Source of the DNA: Pipra filicauda | Taxonomy: Eukaryota > Chordata > Aves > Passeriformes > Pipridae | NCBI RefSeq assembly: GCF_003945595.2 | Contig: NW_024104421.1 | Span: forward strand, 1,860,001-1,924,000 | Reading direction: 5' to 3' | Length of the DNA stretch: 64,000 nt | Shown here: positions 22,049 through 32,494 of the stretch, piece after piece | Position numbering within the stretch: the stretch's first letter is position 1 | How the letters are laid out: each line of letters opens with the position of its first letter | Position numbers and translations under genes: made by a program | The notes under the pieces: model-generated | Told to the model about the DNA's origin: nothing | Seen by the model: the letters and a program-made list of their open reading frames with translations, nothing else | Databases searched by the model: none

Positions 22049-23273
22049 TGACTTCATGATTTTTTTTTAACTGTCAAAAAATTCTAGCTAATGTTTGGAG
22101 ATGACCCAGCAACTACTCAAGAGGAAAAACTAGATGTTCCTTGAAGAGGAACAGGGACAAAACATGCTGCTCCTGAAAACCAGATTACAAAATTTAAGGA
22201 AGACACTGGAAATTAAACACTGTCTGATACAGAGATAACATAGAAGCCAATAAAACAGTGAGTCACTGATATCATGGTAATTACATTATTTTTGAAACAT
22301 TTAAACTTATGCTTGGGTTAATTCCTATCTTGTTAGAAAATTGAGTTAAGTGAGTAGGTTAGCATGCTGCTTCTTAACAGACCCACTGAAAATCAATTCA
22401 AACTCTGTAAGCTCCTCAATAATTTTTTTTCCACCCTGTAATAAAAGTTTCAGTTCCCTATGAAATTAGGTAATACACTCAGTAGAATTTGGTCTACAAG
22501 ATCCTTGTTTTATTAGAAGGGATGATGGGTAGTCAGCTCAGAAATGTCTTGCTGAGTTTTACTGGGTTTAATATACTCTGCCTATGGTTTATAATGGTAT
22601 TTTAGAGCTACTGTGAATCATTTGAGTTGTGAGTAATTAACCCCTCTGGAAATCTGGCTCCTGAGGATGTCTCATGTTGAATAATCATAAAATGAATCAC
22701 TGGAATTAGACATGGGAATATTTTGAGCTGATCACCCAAAAATTTGGAGTCATTGTTTGAACAGATACTGACTCAAAACCCAAGTGTATCTGCTCCTGCG
22801 ATCTGTGTCATGCAGAAGAAACAATATTTGAATTAATCTGGATGGCACTCAAGGCAGAGCAGCAAAAGCTATAGTTAAATCCTAGGACTGACATTTTTCC
22901 AGACTGCAGCCCTTATCTATGCTCCAAACTTAGCAATCATAAAGCCTCTGTCCCCAAAGAACAGAGCATCCTTTGTTACGATTATGTGCTGATGCAAAGC
23001 AGCACTTGCAGATGTACTCAGCTGTTCTTCCACACTCATTTCCTCTTCATCCTCCAGTAACTAACTTACCTTTGTAAAACTACAAACACACATACATACA
23101 AACATACATACAAACTACGAACAAAGCTCCCAACTTTCCTTCTGAGGATTTATCTGCTTATTCAGTCCCCGTTCCTCTTCAAGGAACAACCAGTTGTTCC
23201 TCTTCAGTAGTTGCTGGGTCATCTCCAAACATTAGCTAGAACTTTTTGACAGTTAAAAAAAATCATGAAGTCA
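22049..23273. mobile_element. Inverted-repeat-bounded element, about 1.2 kb, family unknown
   Basis: The left arm at 22049-22158 and the right arm at 23165-23273 are reverse complements over about 110 bp with few mismatches. Both outer ends read TGACTTCATGATTTTTTTTA in their own orientation. The interior holds no long ORF and no recognised transposase. The immediate flanks (GCAGC on the left, TATTC on the right) show no clear target-site duplication. A non-autonomous DNA transposon is the simplest reading, but an old inverted duplication is also possible. Confidence 0.5.
23083..23115. repeat. Microsatellite, ACAT/ACAA units
   Basis: A short run of CATACATACAAACATACATA-type repeats lies inside the inverted-repeat element, just before its right arm. 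Confidence 0.8.
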
Positions 23274-23334
23274 TATTCAACATATGGCAACAAAGCTCCC
23301 AACATTCCATCTGAGGACTTATCTGCTTATTCAG
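23124..23334 (+). repeat. 44 bp direct repeat pair flanking the right inverted arm
   Basis: Copies at 23124-23167 and 23291-23334 both begin CAAAGCTCCCAAC and end TTATCTGCTTATTCAG, with three differences. The right arm of the inverted repeat lies between them, and the second copy lies outside the inverted-repeat pair. Confidence 0.8.
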
Positions 23335-25822
23335 CATTTATGGATTTTGAAAATCTGCAGAAGAAGAAAAAAAAAAAGCAGACTTTGCAAGATCTTTGAC
23401 GTTTATAATTATTATAACTGCAAAACACAGCACATTATTTGTTCCAATAATAGGTCTCTGCGGCAATAGAGTGTTTGCCCCTCCTCCAGGTCTCAGCTGT
23501 GGGAAGTATTTTGACAGTTGGATCCACAGTGTGTAACTACATGTGGGCAGAGTTGTGTTTTCTTTTTGCTGCTGAAGAGAGACTTTCAAGTTTGCCACAG
23601 TTCTCGGGCATTTGAGAATGCACATTTTCCTACTAAAATCCTTTCTTACGCTCTCCTTCCCTTCCGAGGGAGGGAAGTTGTTGATATCCACATTTGTGCT
23701 TAGTAGTATCACTCTCTGGAAACGCTTCCTCTGCTATTAGTGGGACACTGCAATGTCAAATTCAGCTTACTGTCACAAAGCTGTGACAGCTGGGACTGTA
23801 AGATAAAATTCCCCTCTAAGCCTGGAGCCAGTGAGGCGCCTGCACACCCCTTCTGTCTCCCAGGCCCCTTCGGAGGCTGGCAGCTCAGGCACTGAGCTTG
23901 TCTTGGGCCTTTCCAAGGGCAGGTTCCACCCATCATGATGTAAATCATGACTCCTGGAATGGGGAGAGCACCCTAGCAACCTAGTATTGTAATAAAAACC
24001 TCCCTGACAGACCTTTCCTCTTGTTTGGGAACAGAAAGTAGGTGATGATGTGCGCTGGCATCCCACACAGGCACCACCAAACCATCACTGCGAGATGTGT
24101 GAGAGCTCCTGGTTACACTCATGACCTAGAAACAGAAGTCAAATCTAAATCCAGTTCAAACCTAGAAGAAGCTGAAGGCAAGAATCTGAAGAATCCAGTA
24201 TCAGCTTCAAGAAATCCACCCTTGCAAACCATGGGCTCCCTGTTCACTCAGAGTCACAGGCTCCTTTGCTTTTATACTCTTCAGAGTACAGGTAGCTACT
24301 GTTTGAGGACTCATAGATAATGTTTTAATTTCCATTTCCCTCTCTGAAGACAAAATTCTAGAGAGAGATACCGATCTCTTTTTTTTCCTCTCAGTGTGTG
24401 GTTATGGTGGCTATAAATAGCAGCTTTCACTGCAATTTAGAGCTTCCTCGTGTCCTGACATGAAGAAGCTTAGTGGTTTCATGCAGTTTGTTTAAATGAC
24501 CTAAATTTCAAAGCTTTTCCAAACACTGATAGGTTAGGAATCTCATGAACACAGGCTTTCCTGTGGTGATTGAGAAATTGTGTCTGCCCTGCTGCAACTG
24601 AGGAACGTGGAAAAGAGGGAAAATGGAAGTTCAGTTAACTTTGTCAGTCCACTTTGTCTTTCTGTTGTGTTTTTCTAAGCTTCTTATGCTAGGTATTAAT
24701 ATGCAGACCTTATGGATAGTCATTTATCTTCCTTTTGTAGCTCAGGCTGAGTATGGCAGTCAGGAGAAGAAGATATTGTATTCACTCGTGGAACAGATTT
24801 TACATGGTACTTCACTAGGTATTTTTTTTCCAGCATTTTTTCAAGAATATTAGGTCTGTTTGAATCTTCAAATCTGCAAAAGACACTGTACTATGCAGGT
24901 AAGGACTTGGCTTATTGTAATAATTGATTTTCGAATGACACTCAGTAATGTGTGACTTTCAGACTCTATGTTTCACATTCCAACCTATATTTTGGCCCTT
25001 CCAGTTCAGCAGAAATCATGTTAATGATGGTACAATTGCACTTGCCATCTTGGTGTAAGGGGACACGTTAACAGATGACTGATTAATTTCAAGTCAAAAT
25101 TTTTGTTCTTTGCTTCATTTCTGATATACCATCAATTTTATGTTATTCTTTGTGCAACAGTGCTAAAATATAATAATGTCATATTTCCCACAAAGTGAAT
25201 AGGTAGGTTGAAATGTATGTTGAGTCTCCAAATAAAAAAAAGAGCTTTGTTGATATTTATGTTCCCAACCAGCTTATGCTATCTATTAGACTCTTCCCCA
25301 CCAGCTGTTTGAATTAATGACTTGTGAAGCTTTCCTTCTAGATGACAGACATCACAGTGTGATGTTTAGTAAGACAAAGTCATCCATCTCCTGTGTCTCT
25401 TCTCAAGACAGAAAACTGTTATTTCCTTGCCTTTCAAACAGTTTGCAGGACTAAGCTTGAAACAGGGTGAAAACATTTGTTTTTAAAGGGATTCACATTT
25501 GAAAAGTAAGCATGATGAAGCTCCAGAGCTAAAGATATCTGTGTGTCTAGAGTCCGTGTACTGTGGGTAGCACTGGTGGGATCACATTAACTGACAGCTG
25601 TGAAGGAGCTGCTGTGGTCTGAGATGCAAAGTATGGCTGAAGTTCACCAAAGGAATGTGCAGGTTGGTCCCAAGTCCTTGATCACTTAAGTTTTTAGTGA
25701 CAGTGTTGACGTCCTCTTTGGGGGATACTGCAGATCCCTGTGGGAAGCTGCCCTTCCCTGGAAACCACGTAACTCACTGTGGGCAAGTCTGCGTGCTCAG
25801 ACAGCCAGGAAACCCCCAGTGT
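23335..25822. other. Intergenic DNA, nothing recognised
   Basis: Mixed-composition sequence with small ORFs on both strands in the same places (for example 23338-23712 and 23773-24066). No known repeat, exon pair or RNA gene was recognised. Confidence 0.5.
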
Positions 25823-26040
25823 CTTGGGCTGCACCCAAAGCAGCGTGGCCAGCAGGTGAGGAGGGATTCTGCCCCTCTGCTCCACACTGGTGAGACCCCA
25901 CCTGCAGTGCTGCATCCAGCCCTGGAGTCCCAGCACAGAAAGGACACGGACCTGCTGGAGCGAGTCCAGAGGAGGCCACCAAGCTGATCAGAGAGATGGA
26001 GCACCTTTCCTGTGAGGAAAGGGAGAGGATGGCTGAGGGT
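25823..26040 (+). repeat. CR1 LINE fragment, sense strand, 3'-truncated
   Basis: It starts CTTGGGCTGCACCCAAAGCA and continues TGGTGAGACCCCACCTGCAG, AAGGACACGGACCTGCTGGA and GAGATGGAGCACCTTTCC, then is lost near 26040. Loss of the 3' end implies later deletion or rearrangement, since CR1 insertion normally truncates the 5' end. Confidence 0.9.
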
Positions 26041-26680
26041 CCCAGTCACCCTTGCTGAACCTTCTCTTTAAACACATTTCTGCATCACCTTTTCCAGGGT
26101 GGACAACTGAACAAATCACATCATCTGGATCTACTGTTAATTCTCAGCTGGTCTCGAAAGCAGAGGGGCTTCCTGATGCCTCACACACATTCATGCGTTT
26201 CTTCCTAATAAGAACTTAAGGATCATTTCTTATAGGAAGAAAAGATAGAGCAACAATGTTGACAAGCTTTTTCCTCTCCTCTGTTCTTTTCCCCATCCAC
26301 TTCATCCTATTCTAGAGGGATTACTTCTTGCAAGACCAAATTTATTATGTCTCCCTCTATGTCAGAGACGACCTTCTCATGAACAGGATTCTTAAACAAC
26401 ACTAAATTATGAATGATGGCTTCCTGACAGCCACTGCTCAGATCGAAATTTCAGCAAATGTCAGACATGAGGTCAGCATCCATTTGAGTCCCCGAGGAAA
26501 AGGAACTACACTAACAAGGGAAGAGCCTGCTTGCTTTGGAGATGTGCTTGGAGTCTGTATGCATGTGTATGTACCTGTGCCACTGTTCCATTTAAATTCA
26601 TTTTATTTCTTTTATAAATGGTGCATAATACAATAGGACCCCTCTAGCCACAATACATTTGGCATGACAGTTCTAGCATA
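26041..26680. other. Intergenic DNA, nothing recognised
   Basis: Unique-looking sequence between two CR1 copies. The 75-codon ORF at 26409 has no supporting features. Confidence 0.5.
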
Positions 26681-26895
26681 GAGAACCATAGAACAGTTTG
26701 GGTTGGAAGGGACCTTAAACAGCACTTAGTTCCATGGGCAGAGACATCTTCTACTAGACCATGTTGCTCAGAGCCCCATCCAACCTGGCCTTGAACACTT
26801 CGAGGGATGGGGCAGCCACAATTTCTCTGGGCAACCTGTGCCAGTGCCCTCCACCCTCACAGTACAGAATTTCTTCCACATATTTAACTTATAAT
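26681..26895 (-). repeat. CR1 LINE 3' fragment
   Basis: It starts GAGAACCATAGAACAGTTTG, then GGTTGGAAGGGACCTTAAAC, GAGCCCCATCCAACCTGGCC and GGGATGGGGCAGCCACAATT. This is antisense CR1 with part of the early 3' segment deleted. Confidence 0.92.
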
Positions 26896-29800
26896 TTCCA
26901 TCCTACAATTTGAATATTAATTTGATATTGCAGTTACAATTCTCCCCTCCAACAGGATCTGTCATATCAGTGGCTTAAAATGCTTTATCAGTGAGAATAC
27001 ACATTTGTGGGTGGTTTTAACAGAGCTGCAGAGTAAAGTCTGACAGGGAGAAGCATAACGGGAATTTGCCAACAGGTCTTTGTACGGGCAACTGTGTGTC
27101 CATTCATGGAGTTCACAGTGTTTGTGTTATTCTTACAGAGTGAGATTCAGATCCCAGTTTTTTTAACTGTATCAACAGCTGGAATGCAGAGAAATCAGAG
27201 AAATCGTTCACAGGCAACAGCACACAAAAGCTGGCCTACAATAATAGCTCAGATGGGAGATGATTTCTGAACATTTTGCTCCTGTACATTGGGTCAAAAA
27301 ACATAACACTGAGGATTTATGGCAGCAGGGAATAAGAGCTGGGGTTAGACAGAGAATACCTACCCTTTTCAGCTTCCTTCTCCCTTAGAAAACAAATCCA
27401 ACCTTCACATAGACTCTGCTAATGAAGCATGAAATACTTGCAGAGCTGATGGCACGGTGCAGAGCAAGGAATTTTAGTCAGGTGGTAACTGAGCGCATTT
27501 GGAAGACAATGGATTTACCAGGTATATGGCATGATAACAATTTCATCAACTAAAAGGATGACATAGCCTGAAAGCTGATTCCAATGCAACTCCTCTGCTA
27601 AATTCTGCAGAGAGGAAAGTGTGTGGGATGCTGAAGTGAAGGGGGAATCCCTGTTATTTTGGAAGTGAGAGAGCTGAAAGACAGCGATGCCTGTAGGAGT
27701 ACAAGATTCTCCAAATGAAAGCAGGCAAAACCTGGATTTTTTTGAAGGATGCAGCTCTGATCTTCGTGTGTGTTTTGGCCTAGGAGCAAGGGAAAGAGAA
27801 CCTGGATTCTAACGCTTGAGAAAGGTGTTGGCTGAGCAGAGTGTCAGCTCCACCCGCAGGGGCAGGAGGGCAGTGCAACAGGGAACAGAGGGGATTTTGC
27901 CGGTGCTTTTTGGAGGGAAACCGGGAAAACCACATCACTGCCTTTTCTTTCTGATCAGAGGATAGTCACACTATTTCTTCTGAGTGTTTAGAAGACATGT
28001 TATTTCGTGCTCTCAGTTGTTGCTTTCCTCTGTGCTGATTTTTAAAGGCACCTCTCAAGAACAACTTTTTTTTTCTTTTTCTTTCTTTTTTTTTTTTTTT
28101 TTATGCTGTAGAGGATGGACCCTGCTCAGGATACCTGGAACCAAAGTAATGGAGGTGAGGTCAAATCTTGCCACTCAATTATCACTAAAATGGAGTTGAG
28201 TTCAGCAGAGTAGGATCATGCCTGAATATCAATTTTCTGCTTTGATTTCAAGACATGGGTTGTTGATCACTACATCTATACATCTTTGCCACGATTGCAA
28301 AGTGTCACTGAGGTACTTCAGACTATTTTCTTGTAAACAAGATTCATTTTTGGCAGTTTATTCTTGCCTTCTCTTTATTCTCCACCTGAAGCTGTCATCC
28401 TCAGCAGAAAGCACTGGTGCACTTCTCTTCAGGGCTCACTGACGGAGGGAAAGGACAGCAACTGATAACGCTGCCTAGAAACAGATCTGACTCTAGAGTA
28501 AAAAACCTGGGTTTGAGCTTGTCCTGGTGTATCTGTAATTCCCACCTGTGCAAGAGCAGAACAAGGCCAGGCGTTTTCAGTTCCCCATGGCAAGCCAGTA
28601 GCAACATAACAAGCTCTGCCTCATCTCTGTCTCGATGCAGCCGGCTCCTTGCGGGCAGCAGGCAGGACACGGTGACGGCACTAGACAGGCCATGGACTGT
28701 TATGAATTCAGTGAACAGCCTCGGGGTTTCATGCTGAAATAGATTCAGAAAAAGGAGAGGAAAGGCTTAAGAATAACTCACAAATAAAAGATATCCCAAA
28801 AATCTTGTGTGTATTGGTGGTATTTTAACTCAGTTCATTGCAAGCAGTTTGGATGGTGAAAGAATAAGTCACTCCTACTTTCTCTTGTTCTTTTCCACTT
28901 TCTGGTTTCCCAAGCAACACTGAGCCTCTAGTTTGTTTGTCTTCTTAATTAAAGGTGAGCAAAGAGTCAGGATTTAATTTCGGATACAGTTTTGTACATT
29001 TCAAACCTTATTTTTTTTTTTTTTTTACTTATTATGAGTCTAGCTAACTATGTTTTGAATTAGTCTCCAGAGGTTTAATGGTTCATTTTTAATAGAGGTG
29101 ACTGAACAGGTTTTGGCTTGTTTTGCTGTTGGTAAATAGTTTCTTCACCAAAATGAAAATACTTATCCTGCTCTAAATAATTTTTTCCAGACGTTAACCA
29201 AAATGCCTTCCTCAGTTTCTTTTCCCATTTTTGTCCAGAGAAAACAGCTATAATGCTCTAGACAGCTCTATCATATCAGATATGAATGAAAAGAGTATTT
29301 TTTATGCAATTATGTATTTCTGGCATTTTTGTGTTAATTAGATATTACGATGTTAATGTACTGTTTGTCAGTGTATATTTCTACATGGCAATACACTATG
29401 AAAGAGAATGTCTTTCCTTCTCTCAAGCACTGAAAGTGCACTGAGATTTCCAAGTTGTTTTTTTTACTGAGAACTAAGTAGTATCTGTTGGGATCTCTAG
29501 CTGTAAATGCTGTTTAAACACCCAGCTGGTATTTATGATTATTTTGTTGCTGCCTTATGGCCAGGAGATGCTAAACAAACTGTGTCAAACTTCCTTCTTG
29601 CTTTCCTTCCTTGACTCAATTTTTTTTCAAAGCTTCCTTCAATCATGAATCCAGGGTAAGGTCAAGACATTTGCAGAAAGAGCTGTAGAATTTGGGGTTG
29701 TCTGTTTTCAAGCTCAGAATTTGTTTGACCAAATCTCTAATTGCTTTGGTTAGAATCTTGCCCCATGGATTGTTCTTTTGCCACCCTTTGCTAGGTGACT

Positions 29801-30667
29801 AACAGCAGCCGTTCATCACTGTGCTCCAGATAATTTCAGCAGATGAATTCAGTTTTACTTCCCCCCCCCCATCACCCACCACGATCAACATAACTCTGCA
29901 AGATGTTCTGTGCTATCATGCTTTGAGTCAGGCTAATCCTTGTCTTTCAAGGCTGTCAACATGTCCTTGCTACCTCAAGCCTCCAAGTTTTGAGCGTTCA
30001 AACCCATCCCTTGGTTACCACTCAACCCTGAAAGTGCCCGAAGTAGCCAAGTCTCCATGTGCTGAAAAGTCTGGAAAGGAGCTGGCTACTAACTAACATA
30101 AAACTCTTTCTAGGGTTATGTGGGAGTCTGCAGCATTTCTCAGTGGGTCTGAAAGGTGTCTGGAGATGCTGAACACACACTGAGGGCACCAGCCAGGGCT
30201 GAATCTGCCTTTTATACCAGGAAGTAGAGACTGGGCTCTGAAATTGGGGACTGCCTCTGAGATTCTCACTGAGAGGAGCTGAACATGTCTACCATGCTTG
30301 AACCTACCTGATTACTACAGAGAGGTGCTTTCTACTGCTGGAGTCACTCTGTTGGCATGAAATGATCACACTCTGCTGATTTAGGAGGGCTGAAGATCAC
30401 CCATGTGTCACTCTCATGTCACTGGCAGGCAAATGGTGGGTTCCCAATGGAAAGCCTGAGCTGGGCATTGCTGTAGGTATGCAAGGCTCGTGCTTCTGCT
30501 CCTTGACTTTTGGGCAGCTTCTCTACCAACTCTTCCAAGCTCTGGGCACTTCAGCCATAATCCCAGAGGTCTGGGACACCGCACCAACTGCCCATGCTTA
30601 TACCTGGGGGTATAAACCCCAGTGTGTTTTCTTCAAAGACCCAAGCACACACGTTCTATGTGTGGGC
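26896..30667. other. Intergenic DNA upstream of ST8SIA1
   Basis: Mostly unique sequence with a long pyrimidine run (28063-28103), a poly-T at about 29009-29026 and a C10 run near 29862. One exon-like block (28112-28154) is reported separately. The remaining ORFs lack support. Confidence 0.5.
28112..28154 (+). other. Exon-like block of uncertain status
   Basis: A long polypyrimidine tract and TATGCTGTAG precede a 43 bp block that begins AGGATGGACC and ends GGAG|GTGAGG. An ATG at 28115 opens a 32-codon frame to a stop at 28211-28213. Only the splice-site appearance supports it. I recognise no protein similarity, and strong pseudo-sites are common in 64 kb. Confidence 0.15.
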
Positions 30668-31300
30668 ACACAGAATCATACAATATCCTGAATTGGAAGG
30701 GACCCACAAGGGTCATCAAAATTCAGCTCCTGGCTCTGCATGGGACACCCCAAGAATCACACCATGTGCCTGAGAGAGTTGTTCAAATGCTTTTTAACTC
30801 TGTCAGGCTTGGTGCTGGAACTGCTTCCCTGAGGAGCCTGTTCCACTGCCCAACTCCCGCTGGGTGAAGACCCTTTTCCTTATATCCAAAGTAAACCTTC
30901 CCTGATACAGCTTTATGCTGTTCCCTCAGGTCCCGTCCCTGGTCACCAGAGAGCAGAGACCAGAGCCTGCTCCTCCACTTCCCCTGAAGAGGAGGTTGTA
31001 AGACTGCTGTGAGGTCTCTCCTCAGTCTCCTCTTCTCCAGGCTGAACAAGCCAAGTGACCTCAGCCACTCATATAGCTTCTCCTCTAGACCCTTCACCAT
31101 CTCCACGGTCCTCCTTTGGACACTCTCCAATAGCTTTATATCTGTCTTATATTGTGTTGCCCAAACTGCACACAGGACTGGAGGTGAGGCAGCAGCACAG
31201 TGAGACAATGATCTCCTTCGGCCGGCCGGTGATGCTGCACACATGCCGATACAAAGCTGCTGCTTTGGGAACGGCGCTGCTGGCTGGGGTACGCTCTGCT
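30668..31300 (-). repeat. CR1 LINE copy, older subfamily, at the ST8SIA1 promoter edge
   Basis: It begins ACAGAATCATACAATATCCT and continues GAATTGGAAGGGACCCACAA, CTCCTCTTCTCCAGGCTGAA, CTTTGGACACTCTCCAATAG and TCCTTCGGCCGGCCGGTGAT. The order matches antisense CR1 and it is longer (about 600 bp) than most copies here. The 153-codon ORF on the minus strand (30783-31244) is a read-through of this repeat. It borders the CpG-rich region of ST8SIA1. Confidence 0.88.
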
Positions 31301-32000
31301 TTTGGGTTTGCTGAACACACCTCTCCCCACCCCGAGTTTGCTACGTTCTCCAAAAAAAACCCCAAAAACTTAATCCAACATTTCTGCGCGTACTCCGTAG
31401 AGGATGTACTTTGTGCAGAATGCACTTTGACTGGCACGGTGATCCCGGCTCCGGGGCTCCTTGGCTTGAGCCCGAGGGACCCCCAGACACGGAGCGCTCG
31501 GGGGGCTCCGCGGGGAGTCACGAGTGGAAGGCAGGGCGGGATGCAGGAGGCTGGGCGGGGGTCGGTGCCCGCCAGGGCGCGCTGGAGATCGGCGCGCCCG
31601 GTGCTGGGGGAAAAGGACCGGCGCCGGGAGAGAGGGAGGCTCGGTGTGTGCCGGCGGCGCTGCCCGGAGTGGGACCTCCCTCTCTCTTTCTCCCCCTCGT
31701 CCCCTCCCTCCGCTCCGCTCCGCTCCGCTCGGCCGGTGCCCGCGGGTCGAGCGGGAGCGGCCGCGGCGCCGGAGCAGATCCCCGCAGCACTCGGGTTGCC
31801 GGCGCCGCTGCCCTCCCTCTCTCCCTTCCCCCTCCGCGTCTGGGGGGCGGGCGGAGGGGCCGGGGCACCCCCCGGGCCGGGGCGGGGTGGAAATTTACCG
31901 GGTCCGTCCTTAGCGAGGGAGCGAGCGAGGAGCTCGGCGGGAGGCGGAGGGAGGGCGGGGAGCGGCGGAGCATCGTCTGGCGGGGAACGCGAGGGACCAA

Positions 32001-32165
32001 ATGACTGTGAGGACGGGCGGCAGCCGCCACCGCCGAGACAGGAGCGAGCCGCGGCGCAGCGGCAGCAGCGCCGGCAGCAGCCCCGACCCCCCCGGCCGGC
32101 TGGGCGGCGATGGCGGCGGGCGGCCCGCCGGGCTCGGGGCGCGGGCGGCGGCGGGGCTGAGCTGA
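32001..32165 (+). promoter_or_regulatory. Upstream ORF 1 in ST8SIA1 leader (54 codons)
   Basis: ATG at 32001 (AACGCGAGGGACCAAATGAC, weak context with C at -3) opens a 54-codon frame ending in TGA at 32163-32165, inside the first unit of the 15 bp tandem repeat. It acts as a uORF only if transcription starts upstream of it, which the sequence does not tell. Confidence 0.4.
32110..32160 (+). promoter_or_regulatory. Upstream ORF 2 in ST8SIA1 leader (16 codons, strong Kozak)
   Basis: ATG at 32110 has G at -3 and G at +4 (GGCGGCGATGGCG), the best context among the upstream ATGs. It ends in TGA at 32158-32160. It overlaps uORF 1 in another frame. Confidence 0.45.
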
Positions 32166-32223
32166 GCCGGGCTGAGCTGAGCCGGGCTGAGCTGAGCCGG
32201 GCTGAGCTGAGCCGGGCTGAGCC
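32155..32223 (+). repeat. 15 bp tandem repeat in ST8SIA1 5' leader
   Basis: Four perfect copies of GGCTGAGCTGAGCCG (32155-32214) plus a 9 bp partial copy end 27 bp before the first in-frame ATG. Each unit contains GCTGAGC/GCTCAGC-type partial dyads. Two forward frames meet a stop in every unit and the third is open (repeating ELSRA). Confidence 0.97.
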
Positions 32224-32235
32224 CGCGGGCGCCGC

Positions 32236-32250
32236 ATGGCGCGGGCCTGA
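32236..32250 (+). promoter_or_regulatory. Upstream ORF 3, stop overlaps the ST8SIA1 first ATG
   Basis: The minimal frame ATGGCGCGGGCCTGA has its final A as the first base of the main ATG at 32250 (TGATG). This geometry allows termination-reinitiation. Contexts are modest (C at -3, G at +4). Confidence 0.5.
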
Positions 32251-32494
32251 TGCCGGAGCGCGGCCCGGAGCCGCGGCGGTGCTGCGGGAGGAGGATGAGG
32301 ATGGCGGGGCTGCCGTGGAAGTGGCCGCGCACCCGCCTGCCCGTGGGCGCCAGCGCCCTGGGCGTCTTCGTCCTCTGCTGGCTCTACGTCTTCCCCGTGT
32401 ACCGGCTGCCCGACGAGAAGGAGATCGTGCAGGGGGTGCTGCTGCAGCAGGGCAAGGCGTGGAGGAGGAACCAGACTGCGGTCGCCCTGTTCAG
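32250..32494 (+). CDS. ST8SIA1: ST8SIA1 exon 1 coding part: alpha-2,8-sialyltransferase (GD3 synthase), N-terminus
   Basis: GD3 synthase is a type II Golgi membrane enzyme that adds alpha-2,8-sialic acid to ganglioside GM3 to make GD3, the entry to b-series gangliosides. From ATG 32250 the frame gives 81 codons plus two bases. Residues 1-30 form a basic, Cys/Arg-containing cytoplasmic tail, and about 31-52 form the membrane anchor (VGASALGVFVLCWLYVFPVY). The stem follows, with the conserved EKEIVQGVL, WRRNQT (N-glycosylation sequon at residue 74) and LFR. The donor is CAG|GTACCG, phase 2. In-frame ATGs also lie at 32295 and 32301. The last (AGGATGG) has the strongest Kozak context and gives MAGLPWKWPRTRLP, like the shorter human start. 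The longer start mirrors the extended human N-terminus, so the true start is open. Confidence 0.94.

Noticed and set aside
23083..23115. Candidate CRISPR-like or satellite array
   Set aside because: It is only a short ACAT/ACAA microsatellite with no spacers, and the organism is a vertebrate.
30783..31244. 153-codon minus-strand ORF resembling a coding fragment
   Set aside because: It is the sense strand of a CR1 3' region. The GLFSLEKRRL-type peptide appears in every CR1 copy and is not the CR1 reverse transcriptase.
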